Assembly: GCA_016937975.1 (NCBI GenBank)
Contig: JAFGVN010000116.1
Coordinates: forward strand, 1 to 38,414
DNA from: Clostridia bacterium
GTDB taxonomy: Bacteria; Bacillota; Clostridia; Peptostreptococcales; Acidaminobacteraceae
Direction of reading: 5' to 3'
DNA length: 38,414 nt
Below are positions 17,706 through 26,578 of this stretch, one piece after another (position 1 is the first letter of the stretch; the number at the start of each line of letters is the position of its first letter). Position numbers and translations under genes: made by a program. The notes beneath the pieces were generated by a model, which saw nothing but the letters and a program-made list of their open reading frames with translations, had not been told where the DNA came from and made no database searches.

Positions 17706-18587
17706 CTATTCTATATTTTGTATTTGCTCTCTTATTTTTTCAAATTCACTTTTCAAATCAATTACAAAATTGGAAATGTCAACATCTGGTGATTTGGATC
17801 CGATTGTATTAATTTCACGATTAATTTCTTGCAGCAAGAAGTCCAGTTTTCTACCGATTGATTTATCTTCATCAAAAATATGATAAAGTTGTTCTAAGTG
17901 GCTACTCAATCTAACTAATTCCTCTGTTATATTCGTTTTATCAGAGAAATAAGCAACCTCTTGTGCCAATCTAATTTCATCAATCTCAATGGCATCATCG
18001 AGTAGTTCTTGTATTCTTTGTTTCATTTTTTCTTTATGTGTTTGAACAATTTCAGGTGCTTTATCAGCTAAAGATTTAAGAATTGTTTTAATGTGATCGA
18101 TTCTAGCATGAATATCATCTAGTAATTTTTGACCTTCGACACGTCTCATTTCCATCAAAGAATTTAAGGCTTCTAATAAAGCTTTTTCAATTAAATTCCA
18201 AATTTCTTCTTCTTCAACTTCTTTGTATTCAATCGTAAAAACATCTTGAAATTTTGTTAAAAGACCTAAATCAAATTGCTTGTCAATATTATATCTTTCC
18301 TGAATAGCCTTTAAGGCATCAGCATATTGATCCAATACTGCAAAGTTTGGTGATACTGTAAAGTCATCACCTTTTTGTTCTTCAAAACTTAAATAAATTT
18401 CAACACGTCCACGATTCACATATTGCTTTACAACTTGCTTGATGCGTTCTTCGAACATTGTCATCTTTTTTGGGATCTTTAAAGCGATATCGCAGTATCT
18501 ATGGTTAACAGCTTTCATTTCGATTAAAACTTTCTGTAAGCCGCTTTCTACCTCACTACGACCGAACCCGGTCATACTATATACCAT
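17706..18587 (-). CDS. yicC: YicC-family endoribonuclease
   Basis: YicC/YloC proteins are endoribonucleases linked to small RNA and mRNA turnover. The 293-residue protein has the N-terminal YicC_N signature SMTGFGRSE and MKAVNHRYCDIALKIP, and the C-terminal DUF1732 block with EIRLAQEVAYFSDKTNITEELVRLSSH and GRKLDFLLQEINREINTIGSKS. Long helical segments fill the middle (about 120-230). The ATG has AGAGGAGG five bases upstream. It heads the minus-strand block, with a promoter close by at 18621, and is divergent from rqcH. Confidence 0.95.
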   Translation of the reverse strand: MVYSMTGFGRSEVESGLQKVLIEMKAVNHRYCDIALKIPKKMTMFEERIKQVVKQYVNRGRVEIYLSFEEQKGDDFTVSPNFAVLDQYADALKAIQERYNIDKQFDLGLLTKFQDVFTIEYKEVEEEEIWNLIEKALLEALNSLMEMRRVEGQKLLDDIHARIDHIKTILKSLADKAPEIVQTHKEKMKQRIQELLDDAIEIDEIRLAQEVAYFSDKTNITEELVRLSSHLEQLYHIFDEDKSIGRKLDFLLQEINREINTIGSKSPDVDISNFVIDLKSEFEKIREQIQNIE

Positions 18588-18620
18588 TAAAACCTCCTCT
18601 AGTGGTTTTTACTAATGTTT

Positions 18621-18629
18621 ATTATATCA
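18621..18629 (-). promoter_or_regulatory. Extended -10 promoter for the yicC block
   Basis: On the minus strand, TGATATAAT gives an extended -10 (TGn plus a perfect TATAAT at 18621-18626). The -35 region is A-rich without a good hexamer. Predicted start is near 18614, about 27 bases before the yicC ATG. Confidence 0.55.
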
Positions 18630-18775
18630 TTTTTCGAGTTTTTTTCATACTATTTAATTGTCTTTTCAAAAAACACCAGTATCAATTATACATGAATCCT
18701 TTAGGACATACTAGCCTTATTTCAATATTAATTTCATGTTACACCTTGAAATCACTTCATTATTTTAAATTAGTC

Positions 18776-18784
18776 TGTTATACT
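18776..18784 (+). promoter_or_regulatory. Extended -10 promoter for rqcH
   Basis: TGTTATACT is an extended -10 (TGn plus TATACT at 18779-18784), 30 bases before the rqcH ATG. No strong -35 is seen. Together with the minus-strand promoter at 18621 it makes the 227-base gap a divergent promoter region. Confidence 0.5.
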
Positions 18785-18814
18785 AAGCATGACTTAACGG
18801 AAAGAAGGTGACAC

Positions 18815-20569
18815 ATGCCCTTTGATGGTATTACCATTCACGCCTTAAATGATGAAATCAGAACCATCATCATCGGAAGTAGAATTGATAAAATTCACCA
18901 ACCCGAAAACGATGAAATAGTTTTACATTTACGCAGTGATAAAAAAAATTATAAATTGCTTCTGTCTGCTGATAGTAATTTACCTTACTACAGTTTAACA
19001 GAACTGAAGAAAGAAAATCCAGATCAAGCGCCTATGTTTTGTATGCTTATGAGAAAGCACTTGTCCGGTGGACGTATAAAAGCACTCGAGCAACTAGAAC
19101 TTGAACGCGTTGTTATTTTTACCATAGAATCAAGAGATGAACTTGGTGATATAACCGAAAAAAAACTCATTTTTGAGATTATGGGAAAACATTCTAACAT
19201 TTCACTTATTGATCAAGACAATAAAATCATTGATTGTATCAAAAGAATTCCCTTAGGAGTCAATCGCTATAGACAATTATTTCCAGGTATCACTTATTTA
19301 TATCCGCCTAACGATAAACTTGATCCAAGAAATGAAACCCCAATGGGATTTATTGAAAAAATAGCCACTGAACAACCATTATATAAACATATTTATACGA
19401 CTTATCAAGGATTAAGCCCAATTGTTGCAAAAGAAATTTGTATACAGGCACATGTTGATTTCAATAGCCAAACTCTTGATGACTTTGAAAAAATAAGAAT
19501 ATCACAAGTTTTTATAGAGTTCTTTAGTACTTTGAATAAACATATACATCCTCAGATTATATACGCTGAAAACAAAGCCCTAAAGGATTTATCCGCATTA
19601 AAACTTTCAGTTTATCAACAACCACCTTATCATGTTGAAAACACTTCAAGTCTTATTGCAATGGTCAATGGTTATTTTGCCAATAAAAATACAGTCAACA
19701 AATTATTACAGAGATCCTTTAATTTAAGAAAATCCATTCAAGGTAAAATTGATCGGCTAAAGAAAAAATTAATTAACTTATCTGACGACTTAAGACAAGC
19801 TGAACAGGCTGAAGAACTGAAAATTTATGGTGACTTAATTCTTGCCAATATTTATCGTCTAGAAAAAGGCATGCACAAAGCGGTATTAGAAAATTTCTAT
19901 AATGATAATCAACCGATTACCGTTCCTTTGGATATGTTATTGTCCCCTTCTGACAACGCTCAGAAGTATTTTAAAAAGTATTCAAAGTTGAAAACCGCTC
20001 AAGTGAAAGTTAACGAGCAAATACAGCATACAAAAGATGAAATCTTTTATTTGGAACATGTTTTATTAAATGCAGAGCAATCTGATGACCATCAAAACAT
20101 AGAAGACATTAAGGATGAGTTAATTGAATCTGGATATATTAAAAAGAAGCAGAAACATCAAAAGAAAAAAGTTTCAAAAAGTGAACCTTACTGTTATAAA
20201 ACTTCTGATGGCTTTGATCTTCTCGTTGGAAAGAACAATTTGCAAAATGATCATTTATCTTTAAAAATAGCAAACAAATCTGATTATTGGTTTCACACAA
20301 AAGACATCGCCGGTTCACATGTGATTCTCCGCTGTTTAGGTCAAGAGCCTTCTGAAACAGCAATTAAAGAAGCTGCTATGATTGCCGCCTATCATTCTAA
20401 GGGGCAAAGTTCATCACAGGTGCCAGTTGACTATACACAAGTTAAACACTTGAAAAAACCCAATGGAGCAAAACCTGGTATGGTAATTTTTTCTACAAAT
20501 CAAACGATTTATGTCACCCCTGTAGAATCAGAAATATATAAGTTAAAATGTAATTATAAATCATTGTAA
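18815..20569 (+). CDS. rqcH: Ribosome quality control protein RqcH (NEMF/NFACT family)
   Basis: RqcH binds stalled 50S-nascent chain complexes and recruits tRNA-Ala to add alanine tails that mark the peptide for degradation. The family was earlier annotated as fibronectin-binding protein. The 584-residue protein has NFACT-N (about 1-200, starting MPFDGITIHALNDE, with ELGDITEKKLIFEIMGKHSN), a central HhH/coiled-coil region (about 300-430), and NFACT-R (about 460-560) with the signature KNNLQNDHLSLKIANKSDYWFHTKDIAGSHVI. AAGAAGGTG precedes the ATG with four bases between. It is divergent from yicC, next to which the gene also lies in Bacillus. It is the only plus-strand gene of the window. Confidence 0.96.
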   Translation: MPFDGITIHALNDEIRTIIIGSRIDKIHQPENDEIVLHLRSDKKNYKLLLSADSNLPYYSLTELKKENPDQAPMFCMLMRKHLSGGRIKALEQLELERVVIFTIESRDELGDITEKKLIFEIMGKHSNISLIDQDNKIIDCIKRIPLGVNRYRQLFPGITYLYPPNDKLDPRNETPMGFIEKIATEQPLYKHIYTTYQGLSPIVAKEICIQAHVDFNSQTLDDFEKIRISQVFIEFFSTLNKHIHPQIIYAENKALKDLSALKLSVYQQPPYHVENTSSLIAMVNGYFANKNTVNKLLQRSFNLRKSIQGKIDRLKKKLINLSDDLRQAEQAEELKIYGDLILANIYRLEKGMHKAVLENFYNDNQPITVPLDMLLSPSDNAQKYFKKYSKLKTAQVKVNEQIQHTKDEIFYLEHVLLNAEQSDDHQNIEDIKDELIESGYIKKKQKHQKKKVSKSEPYCYKTSDGFDLLVGKNNLQNDHLSLKIANKSDYWFHTKDIAGSHVILRCLGQEPSETAIKEAAMIAAYHSKGQSSSQVPVDYTQVKHLKKPNGAKPGMVIFSTNQTIYVTPVESEIYKLKCNYKSL

Positions 20570-20599
20570 AAAATATACTTTAAAATCCTTTATATGAAC

Positions 20600-20640
20600 A
20601 AAGACTAAAAATATGATCACCGTATTTTTAGTCTTTTTAT
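20600..20640 (+). terminator. Long perfect hairpin closing rqcH, possibly bidirectional
   Basis: Fourteen-base perfect arms (20600-20613 and 20623-20636) with a nine-base loop are followed by TTTTTAT on the plus strand, a good terminator for rqcH. The hairpin also abuts the stop codon of the converging MEMO-like gene; on that strand the tail is TCTTTGTTC, weaker but usable. Confidence 0.85.
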
Positions 20641-21425
20641 TTTTCCAAGCCTATGAAAAAGTAGCTCGTGGTTTCATAAATTTTACTGTTAAAATAATCT
20701 TGAGAATTCCCTTGGTCAATAATTCTAATTGTCATATCATTTTGTTTTGCGTAGGATAAAAGAATATAAAGCACCCCCGGGGAATCCAAATAGGCATCGT
20801 CTAGAGAAAAAAAATGTTCAAATTGATTTGTTTCAATCCACTTTTTTGTGCTGCTATCAAAAATATCAGCTTCTTCATTAGTGTAATAGTGAGAAAAATC
20901 CACGGATCCTATTATAAAAACATTCTTAGGTAAATGACTTAAAAATTCATCAATGTGCTTTCTAGTTGTTTGTTTACTCACTGCAAAAACAGACAAATCG
21001 GCATTGGGAAAATATTTCTTGATATAGGGTATATGTACAAACAATCCATGTTCCTTTTGAATTTCAAAATCATCTTTAAAAACATAAGGCAGTGTATATA
21101 AGTCATTTAATTGTCCATGTGGGATCCAACCAAAATCTCCTTTATATCCCTTATCAGTCGTGAGTATTTCTCTATTGGTATTTGTAAAATGATCTGGGCT
21201 AAGTAAAATTACATGATCAACTTCATCTGATGCCGCGGCTTCATACATACCAAGTATTTTATCTAAAGGCACTAGATGGTGTGGAATGACCATACCACCT
21301 AGTGTTTTTGTTTCATAGACTAATGCCTGTGTCGTCTTTACCTCAACGGTTGGGAACTCTATAGACTGCTCATAACTTACGCAAGCACCCAGTATAAGCA
21401 ATAAACTGAGCAAAGCCTTTATCAT
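20637..21425 (-). CDS. MEMO/AmrB-like lipoprotein (AmmeMemoRadiSam system protein B family)
   Basis: The fold family is MEMO1/AmrB, related to extradiol-type dioxygenases; the bacterial function is not established. The alignment is clear by eye: VIPHHLVP, LLSPDHFT, KEHGLFVHIPY and GSVDFSHYY match the human MEMO1 blocks APHAGY, GPSHH, DEHSIEMHLPY and SDFCHWG. The MEMO1 metal-ligand cysteine (in TICGRHP) corresponds here to LDSPGVLYILL, with no Cys. Unlike typical family members, the N-terminus is a short signal ending LILGAC (Cys15), a plausible lipobox, so the protein is probably anchored outside the cell; that is the only cysteine. The ATG overlaps the preceding stop as ATGA, with GAGG upstream. 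No AMMECR1 or radical SAM partner is adjacent. Family assignment is fairly secure; activity is unknown. Confidence 0.82.
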   Translation of the reverse strand: MIKALLSLLLILGACVSYEQSIEFPTVEVKTTQALVYETKTLGGMVIPHHLVPLDKILGMYEAAASDEVDHVILLSPDHFTNTNREILTTDKGYKGDFGWIPHGQLNDLYTLPYVFKDDFEIQKEHGLFVHIPYIKKYFPNADLSVFAVSKQTTRKHIDEFLSHLPKNVFIIGSVDFSHYYTNEEADIFDSSTKKWIETNQFEHFFSLDDAYLDSPGVLYILLSYAKQNDMTIRIIDQGNSQDYFNSKIYETTSYFFIGLEK

Positions 21426-24400
21426 GGAGAAACCTCAAGCCATTGGGGTTTAGTCATCTCCAACTCACCTTCATAATACTGTTGAATATAGGCAGGTTCC
21501 CATTTGTATTTTCCAGCTTGTACTGCTTTTATATAATATTCTATCGTCCCAACAGTGTCTTTACTGTAAACACAAAAATGCAAGTCCTGATTTGTCACTA
21601 AATTCGAGAAATCATTGGTTTTGTTTTTCAAACCAGCATATTCAAACCCAGCTGGTATCCTATCATAAATTAAAATGTAGCTGTCTTTTGGCTTTTCATA
21701 TGATAGTGTGACACTTACAAGATCACCCGTTTGAATAGGATCTTTTTCATAGTTTCGAGTAAGATTTAGAGTTTGCGACTTATGTTGTGCATAATCCAAA
21801 CCTGTAACCAAATAATCTTCTAAGACCTTGATGTTGCCCTCCAGATCCAAAATTCTAAATTCGCTGTCTTTAGGTACTTTCACTTCTATACCTTCAAGTC
21901 CTGGCAATTCAATAGTTCGATTTTCACCATTGATAGTCAAAGAGACTTTTGCTTCTTTAAAAGTTAAAGGTTGATGCATCAAATAATAAATATTTTGCAA
22001 ACCAACAGTATCTTTTGAATCTTGCAATGTTGTATTGATATCAAAAGTTTTGATTTTTAAGTCTTGTGATAAAGTAGCTGCCAAAACTTGATTTTGCAAA
22101 ATTAGATTAGAAATATCGTCAAAATATCCTTCTGCTAAATTCAAGACTCTAGTTTTGTCCTTTAACTCATTTAGCGTTAATAAAATATACAATTTTGATT
22201 CATCACTTAATCCATCCCATGGATTAGCTTCTAAAAATGCATCTGTTAATAATAGTACGGGCTGTTCCTGTGATGCCAAGCCCCATAAGATCATCGTCTT
22301 TAATTCAATCGTTACATCAGGATCCAATAAACGTTCATTGAGATAATTTAAGATTAAGTGTTGATCAAAATATGCCATACCATATTTTGTCCCAGCAATA
22401 AGAGCTGTGGTTCGAATAGAAGAATCCGAGGTTTTTAAAAACTTCAAGCCCCCATCATAGTCTTGGAAATAACTGATATCCGGCATTTCATAGGATGTAT
22501 TTAAAAATTCATTCATAATTTTATAAACACCGTATCTTGCAACAATCTCCTCTAAACGCTCCGTATCATATTTAAAGCCATGATACAATTGGTCTACATA
22601 ATCAATTGCACCCTGATTTAAAAATCTCAAATTTGTTTCATCAGATGAATTTTGCAACACAAAACCTGTCGTTAACGTGGATTGTTTCAAATGATGGAAT
22701 CTTTCATAGGTTTCCCTTACAATCAAATCTGAAAGAATACCATCTTGATAACCATCTGTACGACCAGTCACTTCCAATTGATAATCACCTAAAGGTAAAG
22801 CACCTATACTTACTTGGGTCAATTTTTTATCATTAGCGGTTGTAGATTGCTCAGCTTTTACAAGACCTCCCTGAAGTAATTTTGCAGTATAGGTAATCAA
22901 ACCTTCATCATAATCATACCCATCTGATTTTAAAGACAGATAAACTTCATCGCCTTCCAAATAAGCATTATTGTAAAGACCTCTAATAAAGAAAGGTAAA
23001 TTCACATTAGAGTCAAGTTTTGCAGACGCATACTCTAAATCCTTATTCACAGCATTTAAAGTAATTCTCCAACCTGTGATATTATCTGGTAATTCAAAGT
23101 CCACTTCCGCTTTTCCATTAATCACTTCTACAGTTTTAAAGTAGGCTGTATCCTTAAAATCTTCACGAATAAAACTGTTATCGCCACCTTCGCCAGCTTC
23201 TGCCCCTGCGGTATCCATAGCATCTTCACTAGATACAGATTCTGAGATGATACCATCCGAATACACATATTGGTGGAGGTTTTGACCAAGATCAAAATAA
23301 TTCTCATAAAGTGCAAAGAATGCTTCATCCACAACTGAGATATTAACTTCACCATTAAAAGGCCTTTGATGATGATCCAATACTGTAATGGCTAAAGATA
23401 ACGCTTCTCCTGGACTATATAAAGTTTTATCGGTTTCAGCTATGATGGTACCTTCCAAGGTTTGATAGTCATATGGAATTAAAACACTGCCATATTCAGG
23501 CACAATGTGAAGTATTTTCCCATCAAAGTATATGGTTTTCAACATCATGTTTGGTCGATGATTTTCTTCAAATGTAAAGCTGATTTTTGGTTCTTCAGTT
23601 ACCTGATATGCTATAATGCCATCACGCATCAACAAATGAAGAGACAAATCATTAGCATTTTCAGGAATCTTATCATTGTAAAGCAAGACTTCTTTTTCCA
23701 CCGTATCACCAATATCATATGACACATCCTCATATGGAATAGTATATTGTTCTGAATAATTTAACCACCTAAAAATTTGAACGCCAACATTCGTATTCGC
23801 ACGTACATTTCTTCCAATTTCGTCTGTCGTTAAAATTTCAAGGGTATAATAATGATCCTCTTCAATGCCAAAATTAAAGTTACCAATCCCATTAACAGTT
23901 TCAATGGTTACAGAAGGTAACACATCTGACCGTCTTTCATAATGATAAACATCATAAGTTAGCTTGTGAATAGGGTCAAAATCTGTCTTCTCAAATATCT
24001 TTTCATAATAATGATCTGTAATATATACAGTAACTTCTTGATTTAAGGCTTCACCTTTTATATTTTCATAATTTGTTCCAAATGAACCTTGGTAATTTGA
24101 TAAATCTATTTTATAAGTACCCAAATTCACATTGGCCATCATTTGGTCTTCATCAATCTCATAATCACTTAAAATCATCATATGACGTGGTAAAACTGTT
24201 GTCATGGCTTGTGTATATAAATATGTACCCTCAATAGAATTATTATTTGCATATACTTCATGATAATTTGGATACCAGTACTCATCAGAATCTACGGTTT
24301 TAAAAGCAATATTTATTTCACCTTTTTCATCACTGGTATAGACATTTTGAGATTGTGATAAATCATAGCCTTCCACATTTACTTCCATGCCTTCATAAGG

Positions 24401-26086
24401 CATCTCGTTAAAATATGATGCTTTTACCTGATAATGAATCTCCTCTCCTGCAAATACAACGGGTTCTTCAATGCTACTGGTAAGCATAATTTCAGGTTTT
24501 TCATAATTCAAAATAAAGACTTCTCTAAAATCAATGATTTCATCTCCGGATTTTAAGGTCAATGTATAATAGCCCCAAGGTAAATCTTCAAAGGTCAGGA
24601 ATGATGTATAAGAATTATTTAAACTTAACTGTACATCCTTTTCCATAACCACTTCATCTGACCAGTATCTGGATAAAGACAATTTAAGCTCTTTCGGCTG
24701 CTGGCCATCGTAAGCTTGAACATATCCATAAGCATTGATTTCGTCTGTTGGTAAATAAGCTGTACGATCACTATAAAGGAAACTCCAATAATCAGAAGAT
24801 GTAAAATAACCATAATCATAGTAATACCAACCATATTGATTACCAGCATTGACAATATATGCTTTATCTTGAATTCTCATAACATAATAGGATGCTTCAT
24901 TTCCATCCTGAGGATTTCCAAAATAAACACCATCACCACTTGTTGATCCAATTAGAATTTCATCAGCATATATTTTTGCATTGTTTACTGCCGAGGCATT
25001 GTCAGAATCCAACACCCAGAAAAATAGACCATTCTTTGCTTTCGCAAAATAGATTTGATGAGGATCCAGTTGCAAGAAAGTATACTGCTCTACATCTTCA
25101 CCAATAATCTTCACAATGTATCTTCCAGAAGAAAATGCAGGAAGTTCTACATAACTCTCATAATTATAAGTGAAAGCTTGAAGCGGCTCATCAAAGACTT
25201 GATCCATTTGGGATAAGTCTAAATTCTCAGTATTTTGAATAAAATTATTATAGATTTCTAAGTAGCTCTCAAAGTCCTTTGCCTCATACACTGAGACTTG
25301 AAAATCAACAGGATCTCTCCATGTGTTAACTTTAATATAATTGGTTTGATCTGGCATTTGATTGACTACAGAATAATTGATATTCCAATTGTAATTGTCA
25401 CTATAGCCTGTATTAAATCCAAAGGTATAATCGTCATGCATCACCCGATTATCAATGGATAAACCAGCTTTCATCGTAACTTGATAATAGACGCCTGATC
25501 TTAAATTGACAGGCATAAAAACAACCGTGTCATCTTGATAAGAGAATTCTCCATCTACATGAGGTTCAATTGAAAAGTAATCTGAAATGTCTTCTATTCC
25601 TTTTGTATTAAATACAAGTTCGATGACACTTCTTGTTGGAACATCATAGGCATCTTTCCCAGGAAAAGATTGCACAATTTTTATATCGTCTATGGTTTGA
25701 AAGGCTTTCCCATAATTTAACGGGTCATATGTAAAACTATAAATTTTATTGTTGAGCAAAACGGTCTTAGGTCTAACGGTATATTTTATTTCATCTTCTG
25801 TTGTCAATGTAAATTCAATTTCAGGAATGATTTTCAAATTTTCATTTACGACTTCCAATGGTACTTCTTGATCAAAAGTCACCGTAAATGACGAATCCGG
25901 ATTAATACCATAATCCGTTTGTGAATTGGCAAAAACCTCAACTTTTTTTACCGTATTATCAAGTTCATCAACTACTGGTGTTTCAGAATTTATTGGTGTA
26001 TCATCTTTGTTTTTTTCATCTAAGTATAAATAAATTCCGATACCCACAACGGCAATGATTATTATTCCAATTATTAATTTCTTCAT
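21422..26086 (-). CDS. Alpha-2-macroglobulin-like surface protein lacking the thioester
   Basis: This 1554-residue protein is built like bacterial alpha-2-macroglobulins. An N-terminal signal anchor (LIIGIIIIAVVGIGIYLYL, residues about 4-22) has no lipobox. Two Big_5-type Ig-like domains follow (about 45-220). Macroglobulin domains carry SDRTAYLPTDEINAYGYV, ETDKTLYSPGEALSL and NISVVDEAFFAL. The A2M family block is IREDFKDTAYF through LPDNITGWRITLNAV (about 975-1025). A helical TED-like region (about 1140-1400) comes next, then a C-terminal beta domain with YDRIPAGFEYAG. The expected CxEQ thioester is absent: the matching stretch reads GFKYDTERLEEI near 1165. The only cysteine I see is near the C-terminus. 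AAGGAGG lies seven bases before the ATG. It sits two bases after a GNAT gene and overlaps the MEMO-like gene. Function is unknown; envelope protection or adhesion is possible. Confidence 0.88.
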   Translation of the reverse strand: MKKLIIGIIIIAVVGIGIYLYLDEKNKDDTPINSETPVVDELDNTVKKVEVFANSQTDYGINPDSSFTVTFDQEVPLEVVNENLKIIPEIEFTLTTEDEIKYTVRPKTVLLNNKIYSFTYDPLNYGKAFQTIDDIKIVQSFPGKDAYDVPTRSVIELVFNTKGIEDISDYFSIEPHVDGEFSYQDDTVVFMPVNLRSGVYYQVTMKAGLSIDNRVMHDDYTFGFNTGYSDNYNWNINYSVVNQMPDQTNYIKVNTWRDPVDFQVSVYEAKDFESYLEIYNNFIQNTENLDLSQMDQVFDEPLQAFTYNYESYVELPAFSSGRYIVKIIGEDVEQYTFLQLDPHQIYFAKAKNGLFFWVLDSDNASAVNNAKIYADEILIGSTSGDGVYFGNPQDGNEASYYVMRIQDKAYIVNAGNQYGWYYYDYGYFTSSDYWSFLYSDRTAYLPTDEINAYGYVQAYDGQQPKELKLSLSRYWSDEVVMEKDVQLSLNNSYTSFLTFEDLPWGYYTLTLKSGDEIIDFREVFILNYEKPEIMLTSSIEEPVVFAGEEIHYQVKASYFNEMPYEGMEVNVEGYDLSQSQNVYTSDEKGEINIAFKTVDSDEYWYPNYHEVYANNNSIEGTYLYTQAMTTVLPRHMMILSDYEIDEDQMMANVNLGTYKIDLSNYQGSFGTNYENIKGEALNQEVTVYITDHYYEKIFEKTDFDPIHKLTYDVYHYERRSDVLPSVTIETVNGIGNFNFGIEEDHYYTLEILTTDEIGRNVRANTNVGVQIFRWLNYSEQYTIPYEDVSYDIGDTVEKEVLLYNDKIPENANDLSLHLLMRDGIIAYQVTEEPKISFTFEENHRPNMMLKTIYFDGKILHIVPEYGSVLIPYDYQTLEGTIIAETDKTLYSPGEALSLAITVLDHHQRPFNGEVNISVVDEAFFALYENYFDLGQNLHQYVYSDGIISESVSSEDAMDTAGAEAGEGGDNSFIREDFKDTAYFKTVEVINGKAEVDFELPDNITGWRITLNAVNKDLEYASAKLDSNVNLPFFIRGLYNNAYLEGDEVYLSLKSDGYDYDEGLITYTAKLLQGGLVKAEQSTTANDKKLTQVSIGALPLGDYQLEVTGRTDGYQDGILSDLIVRETYERFHHLKQSTLTTGFVLQNSSDETNLRFLNQGAIDYVDQLYHGFKYDTERLEEIVARYGVYKIMNEFLNTSYEMPDISYFQDYDGGLKFLKTSDSSIRTTALIAGTKYGMAYFDQHLILNYLNERLLDPDVTIELKTMILWGLASQEQPVLLLTDAFLEANPWDGLSDESKLYILLTLNELKDKTRVLNLAEGYFDDISNLILQNQVLAATLSQDLKIKTFDINTTLQDSKDTVGLQNIYYLMHQPLTFKEAKVSLTINGENRTIELPGLEGIEVKVPKDSEFRILDLEGNIKVLEDYLVTGLDYAQHKSQTLNLTRNYEKDPIQTGDLVSVTLSYEKPKDSYILIYDRIPAGFEYAGLKNKTNDFSNLVTNQDLHFCVYSKDTVGTIEYYIKAVQAGKYKWEPAYIQQYYEGELEMTKPQWLEVSP

Positions 26087-26088
26087 AG

Positions 26089-26529
26089 CTACTCCTCCTT
26101 TACTTTACGCAAAGTATACCTAAAGGTATTAAAACCCTGTTTGTGATAAAAACTGATTACTTCTTCATTGCCAGTCGTAACATGTAAATCAATGATTTCG
26201 CATCCTTCTGATTCCAACCATAAAATCATTCGATTAAAGAGGTACCGTCCTAATCCATTACCTCTTAAATCATCATGAACGTATAATTCATGGACATAAC
26301 CATTGTTTTTGCATCGACTTCCAACACAAAATCCCAGTGGTGAATCATCAGAATAGACGACTTCTAATCGATACTTTTCACAAGCTTGAATTTCCTCTGC
26401 GAAATTTTCAAAGGTTTTGCGACTAAAATAATCACTGAAGTGACGTGAATGAATTTGTTTATGGCGATTAAGTATATCCCATAAACTTCTTATGACTTCC
26501 AAATCATCAACTTCCTTAATTTCCAACAT
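26089..26529 (-). CDS. GNAT family N-acetyltransferase
   Basis: The 146-residue protein has the GNAT fold, transferring an acetyl group from acetyl-CoA to an unknown amine. Motif A is clear as VHDDLRGNGLGRYLFNRMI (the RxxGxG pyrophosphate loop, about residues 85-105). The beta-5 region IIDLHVTTGNEEVISFYHKQGF follows (about 112-134), and the preceding strand has SPLGFCVGS. No signal peptide is present, so it is cytoplasmic. GGAGG lies eight bases before the ATG. It is the first gene of a unit with the alpha-2-macroglobulin-like gene (gap two bases) and the MEMO-like lipoprotein gene. Whether it modifies those products or is only a co-transcribed neighbour cannot be told. Confidence 0.88.
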   Translation of the reverse strand: MLEIKEVDDLEVIRSLWDILNRHKQIHSRHFSDYFSRKTFENFAEEIQACEKYRLEVVYSDDSPLGFCVGSRCKNNGYVHELYVHDDLRGNGLGRYLFNRMILWLESEGCEIIDLHVTTGNEEVISFYHKQGFNTFRYTLRKVKEE

Positions 26530-26578
26530 AGCATTGCCCTCCAGTTATTCTTTATACCCTTAAACCATAGGTCAAACG

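Noticed and set aside
18602-18811. 69-codon plus-strand open frame just before rqcH
   Set aside because: It begins at a GTG without a ribosome binding site, overlaps both divergent promoters, and its translation is a low-complexity hydrophobic mix typical of AT-rich non-coding DNA.
24892-25107. His-rich 71-codon plus-strand frame inside the A2M-like gene
   Set aside because: It is antisense to a long, well supported coding region and its composition mirrors the codons of that gene.
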